Shown here: positions 1 to 12,277 of the stretch, piece by piece
Layout: every line of letters begins with the position of its first letter
Position numbering within the stretch: the first letter of the stretch is position 1
NCBI GenBank assembly: GCA_013397455.1
Contig: VYZB01000221.1
Span: 124,001 to 188,000, forward strand
Length of the DNA stretch: 64,000 bases
Source: Crotophaga sulcirostris
Lineage: Eukaryota; Chordata; Aves; Cuculiformes; Crotophagidae
Direction: 5' to 3'
Position numbers and translations under genes: made by a program
Notes under the pieces: generated by a model
What the model was told of the DNA's origin: nothing
The model's input: only the letters and a program-made list of their open reading frames with translations
Database searches by the model: none

Positions 1-2994
1 TTTGTTGTGCGTGTCCTGCAGTGCAATAAAGTGTAGAGTGTTTTCTTTGACACTTGCTTCAGATCTTAACATCCTAAAGCCAACTCATGTCTTGGGTCTG
101 TAGCACAACTGGATTTATTTAATCATTTTTTGTTGTGATGGGCTAGAACAGCACTATAGGGTCTTTCATAACGAACCAGAGCAAACACTCACTAATACAT
201 TACAAATAACTGGAGTAGACCAAGAGCTATACATTTCTCAAAAAGACTAATCTAAAAGGGGGTATACAGCATTTGTAGGGATTCAGGGAAATTTCTCATG
301 TGAGGAAGTGGGACCCATTTTAACGGCTGAGGAATCAGTTCCACAAAGAACAGGAACTAAAATAGTTCAAAATATACAAAGAATATTTGAAAACCAGGGA
401 GGAAATACCCACAATAAGGAAGGTCCTTCGTTGTTTCGTCATGCTTATATTTCCAGATGAGTTTGGCTCTTTAAATACAGAAGGACAGCTTTACACATCT
501 GGATGCATAAGGATGGGAGGATTTTAAAAAAAATTATTATATTGCCTGGCGGTAGCAGGAAAACAGAAATTAAATTTTGAACAACACAACACTACTGATT
601 CACTCCATTCATTTCAAATGGAAGTCAGCAATTACAGAACTTCAATAAGAAAACAACTGTGATGCTATTGTGGCTCTCCACAACTGCACTGGCAGTAAAA
701 TAAATCCAGTTCTAGCACAAACTTAAACCTGGTATCTGCAGCAAATAATTCAGTCTGACAACCAACGTGTGAACATTTTATTCATAATTGCTGTCCAAGT
801 GTTCAGTTCAAGTAGAAAAGGAGCTGTGTGTGAGATAGAATAAGATGTTACCCTTGTTATTGTACAACATGACCAATAACACATGGTAACATCGGTCTTC
901 TGTTTCAGGTTACTGAATACAGAGATAGTCCAGTTTTCATCCCAGTTTTTCACATATTCGGACAGACTAATTCATCTCTGAATGTATTTCCACTGTATAT
1001 GCACAGCAAAGACCTTTACTGACTCTAGCCATTTGAGGTAAAAGCAGACATGTGCCCTGGTTCACTCAAGAAGTCACACAAGCTCAGGTAAAATGCATGT
1101 CCTTTTTGGTGCCTTTTATAAAAACACCTTACAGTAAGAGAAAGCAGTTTTCTGGTACTTCTGAGTCCCTCCCGTTGATCAACTTTTTGCATGAGCCTGA
1201 GCATTTTGTGGTTGTCTGTACAGAACAGGGACAGTGTAATTTCCTTGGAATGCAGTTCCTCCTTTTGTAAAGAGCCAAGTTGGCAAACCTGGCTGTAAGC
1301 ACCATTTTAGCTTGATTCCCTTAACTACTCTCAACACTTACTTAGATTTTCTACTTTATGCTTTATGGCTATAACATCTATCTACCTGAAATGCAGAGTG
1401 GATTTTGGAAGTCTTTTCTGTCTTGTAAAGTTAACAGCCTTCCATACTGCGATAATTAAAAGAATGGCATGGGTCATAAAATGAAAAAGATTAAAACGCA
1501 GATAGCCATGACTAACCAAGACAGCATACAGATTTGATGCAAATGTTCTAACAGCAATTATGAATGATCTTGAGGCAAGGTATTTCCTGCAGTTTAATTG
1601 TCATCTGGTGCTAATGGTTCTTAGAAGTCCCTGAGACAATAACTCTTCATAGCCAAATATTAATCTATTTAAAAAAAAAAGTTCTGTACATCAACAGATA
1701 GTGATGAAAAAGTATAATATATTATATGAAAAATTGTACCAAAGGATTCACATGCATACCAGATTATTCCATCTCCTTTTGATGTCCTACTAAATATAAG
1801 AAGTATAATAATAACAGCAACTAAACCCCAACAAGTCCCTGAATTCCTCCAAGGTGTAGTACGAATACCTAGGATACCAAGCAAAAGAAATTGTGCTGGC
1901 TCTATTCTTTTGTCTGAAAGAGCTGGCAGGACAGCGTCAGGCAGCAGCTTTTCTGCTTTGTGGGTGCACATAAAGTGTGCCACTGGGTGCCATGACTTCA
2001 CCCTTCTCAGGCAATGCGCATCCAAAAGCCACAAGGCAAATTAGTGACAAAAGTTAGGGTCAAAGATTTCCAATAGGTTGCTGACGTCTTGGTTGACAGA
2101 TAGTTTGTCAAGCTGAGATGTCACGGTCAAATTTTGTGCAGGGTCCCAACCAGATCAGCACATCTGTAAGAGTGAGTTGGGCCCTGGGTTTGGGGACCTT
2201 GCTGAAGAGCTGGAATGAGGCTGCTGAGGGCTGCCTTAGCCAGGCAAAGGAGAAACTGGGGAGAAGTATCGCGTGTGGACCTGTGTCAGCACTGCACAGA
2301 GCCCTTTAGGTTGCCTCCAATCCACTCCTTGCATTGCAGAGCTTTGTGAGGCTGCTGAACCAGTCTGGCCTGGCACAGCCCACTGGGCTGATAGGGTGAT
2401 TTGTCCATATTTATCCATAGTGCTGGAAACTAAACTGCACTCCTTCCATGCCCAGGCTGGCTCCACAAGCAGTATAACCATGATTGTGTAATGTGGTATC
2501 TCAGATAACTGGCCCCGCCAAACACAAGCTGTCTCTGTGCAAAACTAACTCAGTGGTCTTTGCCCTATGAAAAAATGTGGTACAGATCTTCAGAATGGCT
2601 ACAGAGATAAATGAATTGACTGTGTTTGTAAACGGGCTAGTGAAAGTAATGAAGTCTGTATTTATGCCTTAGCTTAGCAGAACACATCCTTTATCCTATA
2701 CCAAAGTTAATAACCTGATGGTCTACTTAGCTTCATAGCAGCTTTTTGATAATCAAACAGGAGCAATGTCAAGGATAGTGTTCATTTCCCATCTGTGTTT
2801 GGTTAGGAGGTTATGACCTCTTCTTTTTAATGCTGACCTCACTTTTGTCACCGCAAGTTTATGTTATTGCAATGCACTTTAACTGATGCCCTACTTTCAC
2901 TCAGTTTAGAAACTGAGTTAATGATGGCTCATTGGCATGACTGCCGCCTTGCTGTGAACCTGTGATTCATGATCTGCTTCCAAGGACTTTACTG
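1..2994. other. Non-coding stretch, no gene recognised
   Basis: I see no convincing exon here. An AATAAA hexamer lies at 25-30, so the 3' end of a + strand transcript could lie at the left edge, but a single hexamer in AT-rich DNA is weak evidence. The longest open frame is on the minus strand at 1669-2034 (121 codons, with one short hydrophobic run). It has no recognisable domain and is probably chance. Intronic, intergenic or 3'-UTR identity cannot be separated from sequence alone. Confidence 0.5.
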
Positions 2995-3240
2995 TATTGG
3001 TGTTCATAAATCCCGAAATGGCCTGGGACCAGCCTATCTGACATCCCAGCGCTCACCAGAGGCAACGGTGTCACAGCTGCAATCAGTAGAGTGGCTGATC
3101 TGGAGCAGCCTCAGCTCCTGTTTTTTGGCAGATCTCCCTCAGTGAGAGTCCGTTAGCCACAGCTTTTATTCTGAAATATTACACTGACCTTCAGAAGATG
3201 TTGAAAAGCTCAACAGTTTGAAAAAGGTGTTCAAGGATGG
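2995..3240 (+). pseudogene. Decayed protein-coding remnant, family not identified
   Basis: Reading the + strand, 3005-3049 encodes a block containing NGLGPAYLT. This resembles the G-L-x-P-x-Y-L block common near the C-terminal end of reverse transcriptases of non-LTR retrotransposons. About 60 bases further on, a different frame encodes FFGRSPSVRV. After another frame change, a frame ends as KLNSLKKVFKDG followed by TGA at about 3240-3243, with in-frame stops along the way. Together these look like the C-terminal part of one old protein broken by frameshifts and stops. I do not recognise the family. A retroelement tail is the first guess from the GLGPAYL block, but a decayed cellular gene is possible. 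The tail lies inside the tandem duplication next to it. Confidence 0.35.
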
Positions 3241-3478
3241 CTGAGCAGTCTGAGTTTTCATGCTAATGGGGTCTTTTTTTTTTTTTTTTTTTTTCNTTTT
3301 TTTTTTTTTTTTTTTTTTTCCTGGATGACTTCTAGTCATCTAGCTTGAACTTCCTGCCTTGTTACTGAAAAATGATCTGATCCACTGTGAAAAGCTCAAC
3401 AGTTTGAAAAAGGTGTTCAAGGATGGCTGAGCAGTCTGAGTTTTCATGCTAATGGGGTCTTTTTTTTTTTTTTTTTTC
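3202..3478 (+). repeat. Tandem direct duplication, offset 186 bases, each copy ending in poly-T
   Basis: The segment from 3202 to about 3294 recurs from 3388 to about 3478 with essentially no differences up to the poly-T. Both copies begin TGAAAAGCTCAACAG and run through GCTAATGGGGTC into a long T tract. The first copy has two T runs of about 22 and 23 separated by C and one N (base 3296). The second has one T run, then CTTTTTCC. The near-identity shows either a recent duplication or an assembly artefact caused by the homopolymer, and the N favours checking the latter. Confidence 0.85.
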
Positions 3479-3479
3479 T

Positions 3480-4023
3480 TTTTCCTGAATGGACTTTTCA
3501 GCTGCCTCATTTCCTTTCATTCAGCTTGTCCCCTCTCCTCATTTTGGGGAGACCAGGGAGGCTTAAATGGCCAATTGCTGCTCTCACTGGTTCTTGTTTA
3601 TACAGGGCCTGGTACCAGGTTTTGGACTTGTTCAGACCCTGAAGTGTATTCTTTGAAAATCTGGAGCCAGATTCAAAGAGCTCACGATATAAGCAAAGAG
3701 GCTGTTTCCAAACTTCAGAGAGTATTTACCTTTCTCATAGGGGTGACACGAGGATAAGTTAGCTCATTATTACAAAACACCTCCAAAATATGAAGAGCTT
3801 AGTGCTGGCGTTTACAACAGGCACAACACAGCAAGGCTGACCGTAGGACAGCGCCTGCCATAAAGGGGCCAATTTGAAACTGTGGTCTTCATCCTCATGT
3901 GAACAGGTTGGCCAAAGGTCTAAAGCTGGGACTAGGGCTTGGCTTTGCTGCTCTCTGGCCCCCAGCGGTGCAGGCGGCCCCTGCCTGCGCTCTCCTGCCC
4001 TTCTGCTACGAGAGATTGGAGAT
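3480..4023. other. Non-coding, moderately GC-rich, nothing recognised
   Basis: An open frame at 3446-3757 on the + strand starts inside the poly-T tract (poly-Phe) and has no recognisable domain, so I do not call it. The rest shows no repeat family or exon that I can support. Confidence 0.4.
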
Positions 4024-4133
4024 TGGATGAGGCACTCAGTGCCATGGTTTAGATGATGAGTTGGTGTTAGTGTTAGGCTATAGGTTCGACTTGATGATCT
4101 CAGAGGTCCTTTCCAACCTTGTAATACTGTGAT
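4024..4133 (+). mobile_element. CR1 LINE fragment, 3' end
   Basis: The sequence has the typical 3' terminal segment of an avian CR1: GCACTCAGTGCCATGG, then GGTTCGACTTGATGATCTC, then GGTCCTTTCCAACC and a terminal ACTGTGATCCC in place of the canonical octamers. Only about 110 bases remain, which is normal because CR1 copies are usually 5'-truncated. It contains no coding capacity. The different internal wording from the copies at 50.4 and 58.0 kb suggests another CR1 subfamily. Confidence 0.9.
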
Positions 4134-7100
4134 CCCACCCTGATGGCCATGCCTTGCTCTTCTCCTCCTGTTCCAGTGGGAAGATGCAGACAGTGGAAGG
4201 TGTGGATATGAATTCTCCTAGGCAAAGCGGTCCTCGTGCTTCAGAGTCGAGTGGTCAGGAGGACAAGAGGATTTAGCGTGGGCCTGGAGGCCACCTGTCA
4301 GCAGCAGTAGGACCTGCCTACGGTGCCCAGCTCCATCCTGTTTAAGAACTGCATACCAGCTTAGCCGGGAGCGGTAACCAGGCCAGGACCCTGGGCCTCT
4401 TACTTACTCTTACTCTGCAGAGCCAAAGTTCAGGTGAGATCCAGGGAATATTCAGCACTAAGTGCAGGAACCAGTTAATCTAAGCCCCTGAGAGCTTTGT
4501 GGCCAGCAAGTGTTGGCTTTCTGGATCCCTTTCTTGGACTTAAGCCCTGAACTCACTCTAAAACTCATTTTAGATGCCAAAGTAGCCTCTCTGGAACCTA
4601 CCTGTAATTTTATGTTTGGTCTGCTTATTCAAAATTAAAATAAAATGGCAGTGGTGAAACTGGGAATATCAGTTAATGTATGATTTTAATTTAGGACTTT
4701 ATATTGCAACAATTACTCCTGAGCATGAGGTTTTGTTAAGTAGTTGATACCACTGAACTCAATACTTCACGCACTGACTGAACAAAGGGCAGTGCCATTT
4801 AACAGGAACATTTTCTTTCAAATCCCTGCTCCTACTTAAAATATTCAAATTATATTGTATTGCTTATTAGCACCATGTATGTCATGTTCAGATTAAAAAA
4901 ATGGACTATTCATGTGATTATTAATTACTTGAGCAATTTAATTTTGAACAAAATACAGCTGTTGGAGGTGATTATGGAACAGATCTAAGTGCTTATGCAC
5001 CTGGATTTTCACATGAAAGCCTGGTTTCAATATAAAGTTTATCAGGACAAGTCACATTTTTTTAACTCTGAAGCTGCCACCTTTTCCAAGACTTGACTCC
5101 ACAATCCTTATGCAAACAATATTCTCATCGATTCCTGTGATAGCTGAGTTGACTAAAGACTAGAAAACAGGGTACTTAAAACAGTCTGCAAGGCACAAGA
5201 TCTGTTGACATGACAAAATCTAAATATTATTTCATTTTAAATGAGCAATTGATGATACAGGGTATATATAGAGATGTGGAAGGCACAACCTAACAGAGAT
5301 GATAGGTGCAGAAGAGTAAATCTTTAAAAATCTTATATATTGTTAATGAAGACAATCATTACTCTTTAAAGAAAGACTGAATTAACCTACATTGCATTTC
5401 CAAGTAACTAACTAATGGACACGGGCATTATCTTTTCATACGTCTTTGAAATCCCTATAAACCATACCTAGTCAAATATTTGACTGATGGGCTTTTATCC
5501 CTATTAATAGCATGCAATGGAGATCTTGGTAAATATCCTATCTTCTGATTTGCCTTTTCCAGAAAGGAAAGGGGTGCTTTATTATCCTTTAGCCACCTCT
5601 TATTGCTCCTTGCTGTTTCCTGAAAGGCTTTTTGTACTGTGAAAACAATTCACTGGTTGTTACCTTATTTTTGTGCCCTGCAGGGATTTCAGGCTCATAC
5701 TCTCCTCAGATAAGCAGGAAGCCCTCCCACTGCAGTCGGGAACTTTAGGAGCCACACGTGCTTATCGGCAGGCAGAGGTTGGCCCAGCTAACGTTTAGTT
5801 TACAGAAGTGTGGTATTATTTGCATAAAGGGAGTTATTTCAATGCATGTTATATGAAAACCTCTCAATTTGAAAACAAACAAGAAAAAAAAAACACACAC
5901 AGAAAATTTCAGGAAGCAGCAAAAATGTCTCTGAGCTCTCCCCAGGCTGATATTATCACGGCAGTTTACATCTGAGGAAGAACAAACACATACTTATTCT
6001 TGTAAACGGGTTTTCAGAAGGAAAGAAAACTCCAGTGAACTGGCAAACAGTCCTTCTGACTGATAATGACCATGCATGGTGTTTTCCCTTTTTAGCCCTG
6101 CAGGAAAAACATGGGATTCAGTTCTACAATTAGGTGGTCATTAATGATTTCTGTGATTTTACGCACTTTGTGCTGACTTCACCTACCTCCTGGTTGCCTC
6201 TCATCTCTCCCACCTTCTGTTAGCATGCTCTGCATTCAGAGCTAATCTTCTCATGCAGTCTGCCATAGTTATCCAAGAAAAAAGATAACTGTTGTTAGTC
6301 ACATCTTTCTGAATATAACCAGAAGAGTAAGGGTATCATCCCTTTCTCACAGATGGACATGCTTTGCAATCGATCTCTTTCACATTTTATCAGGATAATA
6401 TGACAAAAATCCAATGGAATTTGACATAAATTGGAGAAATTGAATTCTATGGGATTTAATGGAAGATAAAATGTTATGGGGTTTTAACACATTGCAGTTC
6501 TGAAGTATGAACAGAATTGATATTAAGTTTCATAGGAAAGTTAAAAAACTTAGAGTAAGGTTCTTATGCTGGGTAGATTCAACAGGATTTTCCCATTGTG
6601 GAAATATGACTGACAAGCCAAGGTGGAGATCTGCTAGGACGTGGAGAACATCACGGGAGATTACAACCCCAGACAAGGAGCTATTTAATCCACTGAGAAG
6701 GTGAAAAGATGCAGCGAAATGTTGCCACTGTGCCATGTTCTTTTGTGGTTCACATATAAGGCCAGTGTTAGCAATACTACGAAAAACAAGACATTTGGGA
6801 ATTTCAGATTCTGACTACAATACACTTAGTAAACACTAAATACTAGGAAATGGGGAAAACAAAGCAAAGCATAGAAATAAAGCCATAGTACGCATGACAG
6901 TCCTCCATATGTCCTCAATACTTGCATAGTTTCCATTGAAGATGATGGAATTTACTTGTATCCAGACCCCACGAGTGTAACTAAAAGCACTTAAATCCTG
7001 GCTGGGGAACACCTCCATTTACTATCTGAAAGCATTGTAAACACAAATAAGGATAAAACTCTTTATCATGCAGCACCTCGTCCTTGAACGTGTATGAGAA

Positions 7101-7816
7101 GGCAACAGCAAAGCGGATGTCAAAGTTTGCCTTCATTAGACGGGTTAAACAACAGTTAAGATAAAGTTTTCAATCAGCTACTGTGGGCTACATTGCATCT
7201 TCAAATGCGCGCAACATTTTCCTCTGATTTGAATGGATGGTAAACACAGTTTTCAGGGTGAAATCTGGATTATATTCTCTGATGCAGAAGTGCTTAATCA
7301 CATAGGGAGCTTCACACTGGCTCGCCGCTCCACTGGAGTCCAATACTGTTTGCATTCTACACTCTTTTTAAAGCATTATTAATATTATGATTGTATTTTT
7401 TTTTCTGCAGCTTTGGGCATTTGTAAAGAATGATATCGAATACCAAGTATTAACAAGAAACATTTTTCCCCAGGAAAAAATATTGGTTTCTAATCCAAAG
7501 AGCAAAAGCAATAAAGCTAAAGAGTTTAAGCAAAGGTTTTGCAGGACAGTATTATACAACATTTAAAATTAGTACTTTCTAGAAGTATAGAGGAAATCTG
7601 AATATAAGTCTAGTAATTAATTTAATATTTTCAATGACTTTAGGAAAGAGGAATTAATCAACTTTTGGCATGAATTCAACTACCAACACCTTTCATAATC
7701 TTCAGTAAAGCTGCCTCTTGCTGGAGACCTTGCTTTCTCAGACTTAACCAACAGAATATGGTATTTTTGGATTAGAAAACGTCATGAAGACACATGAAAA
7801 TTATATAATAATACTC
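4134..7816. other. Non-coding stretch, AT-rich, no gene recognised
   Basis: No exon, RNA gene or repeat family could be supported. A perfect CACGTG E-box lies at about 5755-5760, but a six-base motif is expected by chance at this scale. All open frames are short and on mixed strands. Confidence 0.5.
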
Positions 7817-7860
7817 ATAACAGATACAAGGATATATAATAACAGATAAAAGGATATATA
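7817..7860 (+). repeat. Short tandem repeat, two copies of a 22-bp unit
   Basis: ATAACAGATACAAGGATATA and ATAACAGATAAAAGGATATA (each followed by TA) are adjacent with one mismatch. A third partial unit (CATAACAGAAAT) follows after a short interruption. This is an ordinary minisatellite-like duplication. Confidence 0.7.
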
Positions 7861-10800
7861 ATTCCCATAACAGAAATCCTAATACAATTTTGGCTGTATA
7901 ACAGTCCTAAAGATAGAGAGAAATCCAAGTTTCAGTTACCTCAGTATATATCTGAAGATGGATGAAGCCTGTGAAGAAGTTATTTCAGTTTTACAGAGTA
8001 AAACATGTTGTTTTCTAGTCATGCTTTTGGGACAATCCACAGATTTGGGAAATTTCTCGAAGGCTGAGGCTACTTAGAAAAAAACCTATGTAAGTCTCTA
8101 GGCACAACAGACCTCTACCAAGCTTGAAAGCATGCTAGCTAGAACATTTTCAATATAGAAAAAACAATGTATAATAAAAGTTGAGGTTCAGCATCCAGCT
8201 CAACAAACTAAAAAATAAACAAAGAAACAAAAACCCCAATATCTCCTAAAATAAGAGGAAAATAAGTAAGTTTGGAATTCTAACCGTAGCTGGTAATTGG
8301 TTTCATCCATTCATGAGATGTGTTCAGAAAGGATTTCTGTTTCCACAAAATTTAGACAAAAATAAATAGTTCCTGTAGGAATTACCGATTTGTACAAATA
8401 TTATTAATGAGAAAAATTTAATGTGGAAAAAGATACCTCAATCTTCTATTAAAGTTGAACAAGAGGAAATCCATTTTGCAAATACTGTGCAAACACACAC
8501 AAAGGCATAGTAAAACCCAGTGTCCATGAAGAATCAGTGGCAAAACTTCGAGGGACAACCATGAGGCCACAGTCTTGCTCCTGGTTCCTAGCAGGGAAGT
8601 AGCACCACCTCAAAAGGAGTGGTGAAAAGTACATTGCTTAAGACCCACTCATGTTGTAGGTCTGAGCCATTGCGGGAGATAGAGGGACAGGAATTCAGCT
8701 GAGGGGAATGTTCTGCCAGATGTGGGCAGGGGCAGCAGCCGGCGGGGCTGAGGTTGGGAGGCAGACATCCCACACTGGGGCCATGTGGCTCTCGGCCCTC
8801 ACAAATGCTCGGCGTAATCAGTCCATTAGTCCAGGTTTCTCCCAGTCCCAGACAGTTGTTTAAAATGAGCACCATTTGAAGCAAACCAGAAACCTTAACA
8901 CTGTATTTAATAAATAACTATAACTTTACTGCCTAAGTTCAGGGTGGTCCAGCCTCGTTACTGTTATAGGTAAAATGCCTTTTTGAGCCTCATAACACCA
9001 ATTCTCCACTCTGAAGGGGTTCAGCTATGATACATAGGGTGCAGAGGCACGCTGCAAGGTCACAAACCTAGGCACCCAGATACCAAGAGGTAGGAGCAAT
9101 ATGCCTTATGTTTTGGTCTCCGGGCTGTGTCTACATAGCTGAAAGCCCTTCGGGTACTGCATACAATCCTCCTGCAGTTGGGCCTGGCCTGGAGGCCATC
9201 TGTTGGGCTACCCTTCACTCTGTAAAGAGGATCAGAAGATTTTATGGGACTCTTTTCAGTCACAACCAAAGCTATGATTCTAGCCATTTTATAAAATAAA
9301 TTATACATTGGGCAAATTTCATATCCTTATGCTGAAAGAACATCTGCCTGAAGCCAAAAACTTCCTGTGTGAGAAGCGAACAACTTACATTGTATAAAAT
9401 TGTCAATGAAAGTTAATTACTTATTGCCTAAATCTAGCTGTCTTTATAACTGTGCCACCTCAATTAACTGTCTGCTTGTAGAAGTGTAACTGAGAGTCCC
9501 CTATGCTTCATGATCAACTCCAGAGCCATGGTATTTTTGAAATAAAAGACTTGTATCCTGTCCAAAAAATAAACTCTGGAGGTGACTTGCCATGTTGCCA
9601 TTTTGGATCACAAAAAAAAGTACTTAGCCAACACACAGGGGAAGGCTTAATTCCAGCAAACACACACATAAACAGGAAATCTCTCTCCAGTCAGAAGGTA
9701 TTTTTCCTTCGTACAATGGGGTTCAAAGATGTGTCATCATATAGTTTAAAACAATTGCTAAGGAACCTTACCATTTCCAATAGCTTAGGAACAGAGTAAG
9801 CTTCCACGGTCAAATGCCTGTCTGAACTTGCATGGGAAGCACACAAACACTAAGAAATATATGCTGGCTTAGGCCAGCACGGAGTTTTTAATCAATAAGT
9901 ATGTCAAACTGGGGGACGGGGAGGAGAGGGAATCAATTTTCAGAAGGCAAATGGTAACAACTGTAGATTTAATCAAATTGAAGCTGCAATCCCTTACTAT
10001 TCTCAATATTTTTGAAAGAAAGTAGCTCCATGGCAAGGAATGAATTTCAATAAATGTCACATATTTAGTTATATTGCTGATTTTTTAAATTTATCAAGCT
10101 AGGTCACTGATCCTTTGCAGAAATGATACTTGTACATGTCAAAAAGATTCTGATACTGTTTAGTTGGATAAACGTCAAAATGAAGGAGCTATGGTAGAGA
10201 AAAGCAACTTACACAGAAATTGTTATTTCTCTGTAACTACAGGGGAAAAGATACACCAGTGTGACCCTTCAAAGAGAGGTTAAAGCTGCAACGTACACAA
10301 CAAAATGGATAGCTATCAAATACCATGGTGATGGCCGTGGTGTGAACACTTGAGCAAAATGAAAATCTTCTGAAAGCATTCGGCAATTTTCCTTTCGCAT
10401 GCATTTGCAACCAAATTTATCATGAATTCAAACAAGATCACTTCTCCTGCCTTCCATACAAAAGGACAATTGCATGTTCATTTTCTTGGGACAAACAGAA
10501 GAGACTATCATAGAGCTGTATGATGCACAAAAGAAGCATTTTGTTTAAGTATTTTGAGCATATTAAACTCCTCAGCATTACAGAAAACCTTCTATTATTG
10601 ACACTTGCTTGAAAAATGAAACACTCCAAGGTATTTGCCTCTCTGGAGAGGTGGAGGAGAGGGGTTTCAGGGCACCTACCACCTTCCCATTTTCACCACA
10701 TGCCTGGGTTATGTACATAGCCTCTCCTTAAAATATAAGGGACCTCTTGAAATTTGTGGGTTATAAACCCCTCAAATTCTTTATCTCCATTTCTGTTTCT

Positions 10801-11997
10801 CACTCTGATATTTGGTGTATTCAATTGCAACTCATTCAAGGAAGGTCCATCTGAGTCAAGGGGGCTCGGTCACCATCCAGCCACATCAAGTGACTGAAAA
10901 AGATCACAGCACAACTAAAGAGTCTCAGAAAAGATCAAAAAACCCTGGCAACCTACTTGGGAACATTGTTTCCTTCAAAGTAGTTATATCCTAGACCAAT
11001 TTGGTCTGATAACTTTACCTCTCCTTTATTTTTCTAATGTTTAAAATTGGAGGAAAAAAAGACTTTATCTTCTTGTACAACATCATAGTTTTCCTGAAGG
11101 CAAATAGCTTGGCAGTTTGCTAGATTTGTTAATGCTAGAGGAAACAAGTTAGCACACATACCATGTGTTTGAATGCCTTTGGAAATTAGATTGAAACACT
11201 GATTTGATTTCCTAAAAGGTATCTTAAACAAGGCAAGGTTAGAGATTTGGAGAGTAATGAGAATTTGTGTGACTTCAAACAGCCCTACATAAAACAGACC
11301 TGATATTCTGAGGGGAAAAAGGTCACCTAATTATTCGTTTCCTGAAGGCTCTGTCTATACTACATTTCCCCTGGGTAAGGAAACTGATTTAAAAATGGTT
11401 TCTGCTAACGTGCTCGCATCAGTCGCTAGGTACGAGATATAGATTTGTTAAAACCATTGCCAACAAAAATGCAACATTTTTACAAGGAGAGAAGGACAAA
11501 AACCTTCCTGGCTTGGCTGCACAGGGTGGGACATCTGTGAAGTCCTCTGAAGAGCTGTGGTCCTACCTCCTCAGGGATGATGTGCTGCTTGGGAAGTTAG
11601 GGAAGCCGCCATGGCATCACCTTGGTTTTAATTACTGGCTACAAAGTTTGCGTGGGAGGCAATCACAGGCTGCGTCTATGACAGACAAGATGCACAGGTT
11701 GATGGCTCAGCTGATGGTAACAGCCTAATGAAACACAAAATTTTGCCACTGGCTCAAAGGCCAGCCAGCAAGGCAGCAACAGGGAGGTTGGGTTGGGAAG
11801 CCTGGACAGGATGGTTTCACAGGAACTAGCCACGAAGGTGTGGTTGCAACTCAAAATCTTAGAAAGGTTTGTATGAAGTACCACACTGCAATCCATTCCA
11901 TCTCTTTTGCACCAAACAGATCCCGCAACTCCCTTCTGGGTTTTGTGTTCCTGTAGTTTCAGAGAACACTATTCACCTACTCCATCGCTTTTCCTCC
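7861..11997. other. Non-coding stretch, no gene recognised
   Basis: I found no convincing exon or repeat. The segment 11500-11900 is somewhat richer in GC than its surroundings and holds short open frames on both strands, none with a recognisable domain. Confidence 0.5.
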
Positions 11998-12129
11998 ATC
12001 TCTGCAGGTGTTTAAAAGATGGGCATATGAGTTTCTGGAGGACATGGTTCAGCAGAGGACAGGTATGATTCGACTCCATGATCTCAAAGTTCTTTTCTAA
12101 CCGGACAGTTCTATGATTATATGATTCTC
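11998..12129 (+). mobile_element. CR1 LINE fragment, 3' end
   Basis: The CR1 tail is visible as CTGCAGGTGTTTAAAAG, GGACATGGTTCAG, TTCGACTCCATGATCTC, TTCTTTTCTAACC and the terminal octamer-like repeats TTCTATGATTATATGATTCT. The copy is about 130 bases, 5'-truncated and diverged. It is + strand, like the copies at 4.0 and 58.0 kb. Confidence 0.9.
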
Positions 12130-12260
12130 ATTTAAGAAACAATGTCAGTTTCTGTAGAGCTGAGAAACCTAAGCAGGATTTCCCTTACACTACATATTCC
12201 ACACATGGAGATGCGGAACCTTGCCTTGCTTTCTGTCTGAAGTGAAGAAAGTCTAAACAC

Positions 12261-12277
12261 ACCACCACCACCACCAC
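12261..12277 (+). repeat. Microsatellite (ACC)n
   Basis: Six consecutive ACC units, the last incomplete. Confidence 0.9.

Noticed and set aside
1669..2034. 121-codon minus-strand open frame with a hydrophobic run
   Set aside because: No recognisable domain. The tail runs into a poly-T/poly-A tract (FFF at the end), and length near 120 codons is compatible with chance in 64 kb searched in six frames.
3446..3757. 103-codon + strand frame starting MLMGS plus poly-Phe
   Set aside because: The poly-Phe comes from the duplicated poly-T tract, and the rest has no recognisable domain or splice support.
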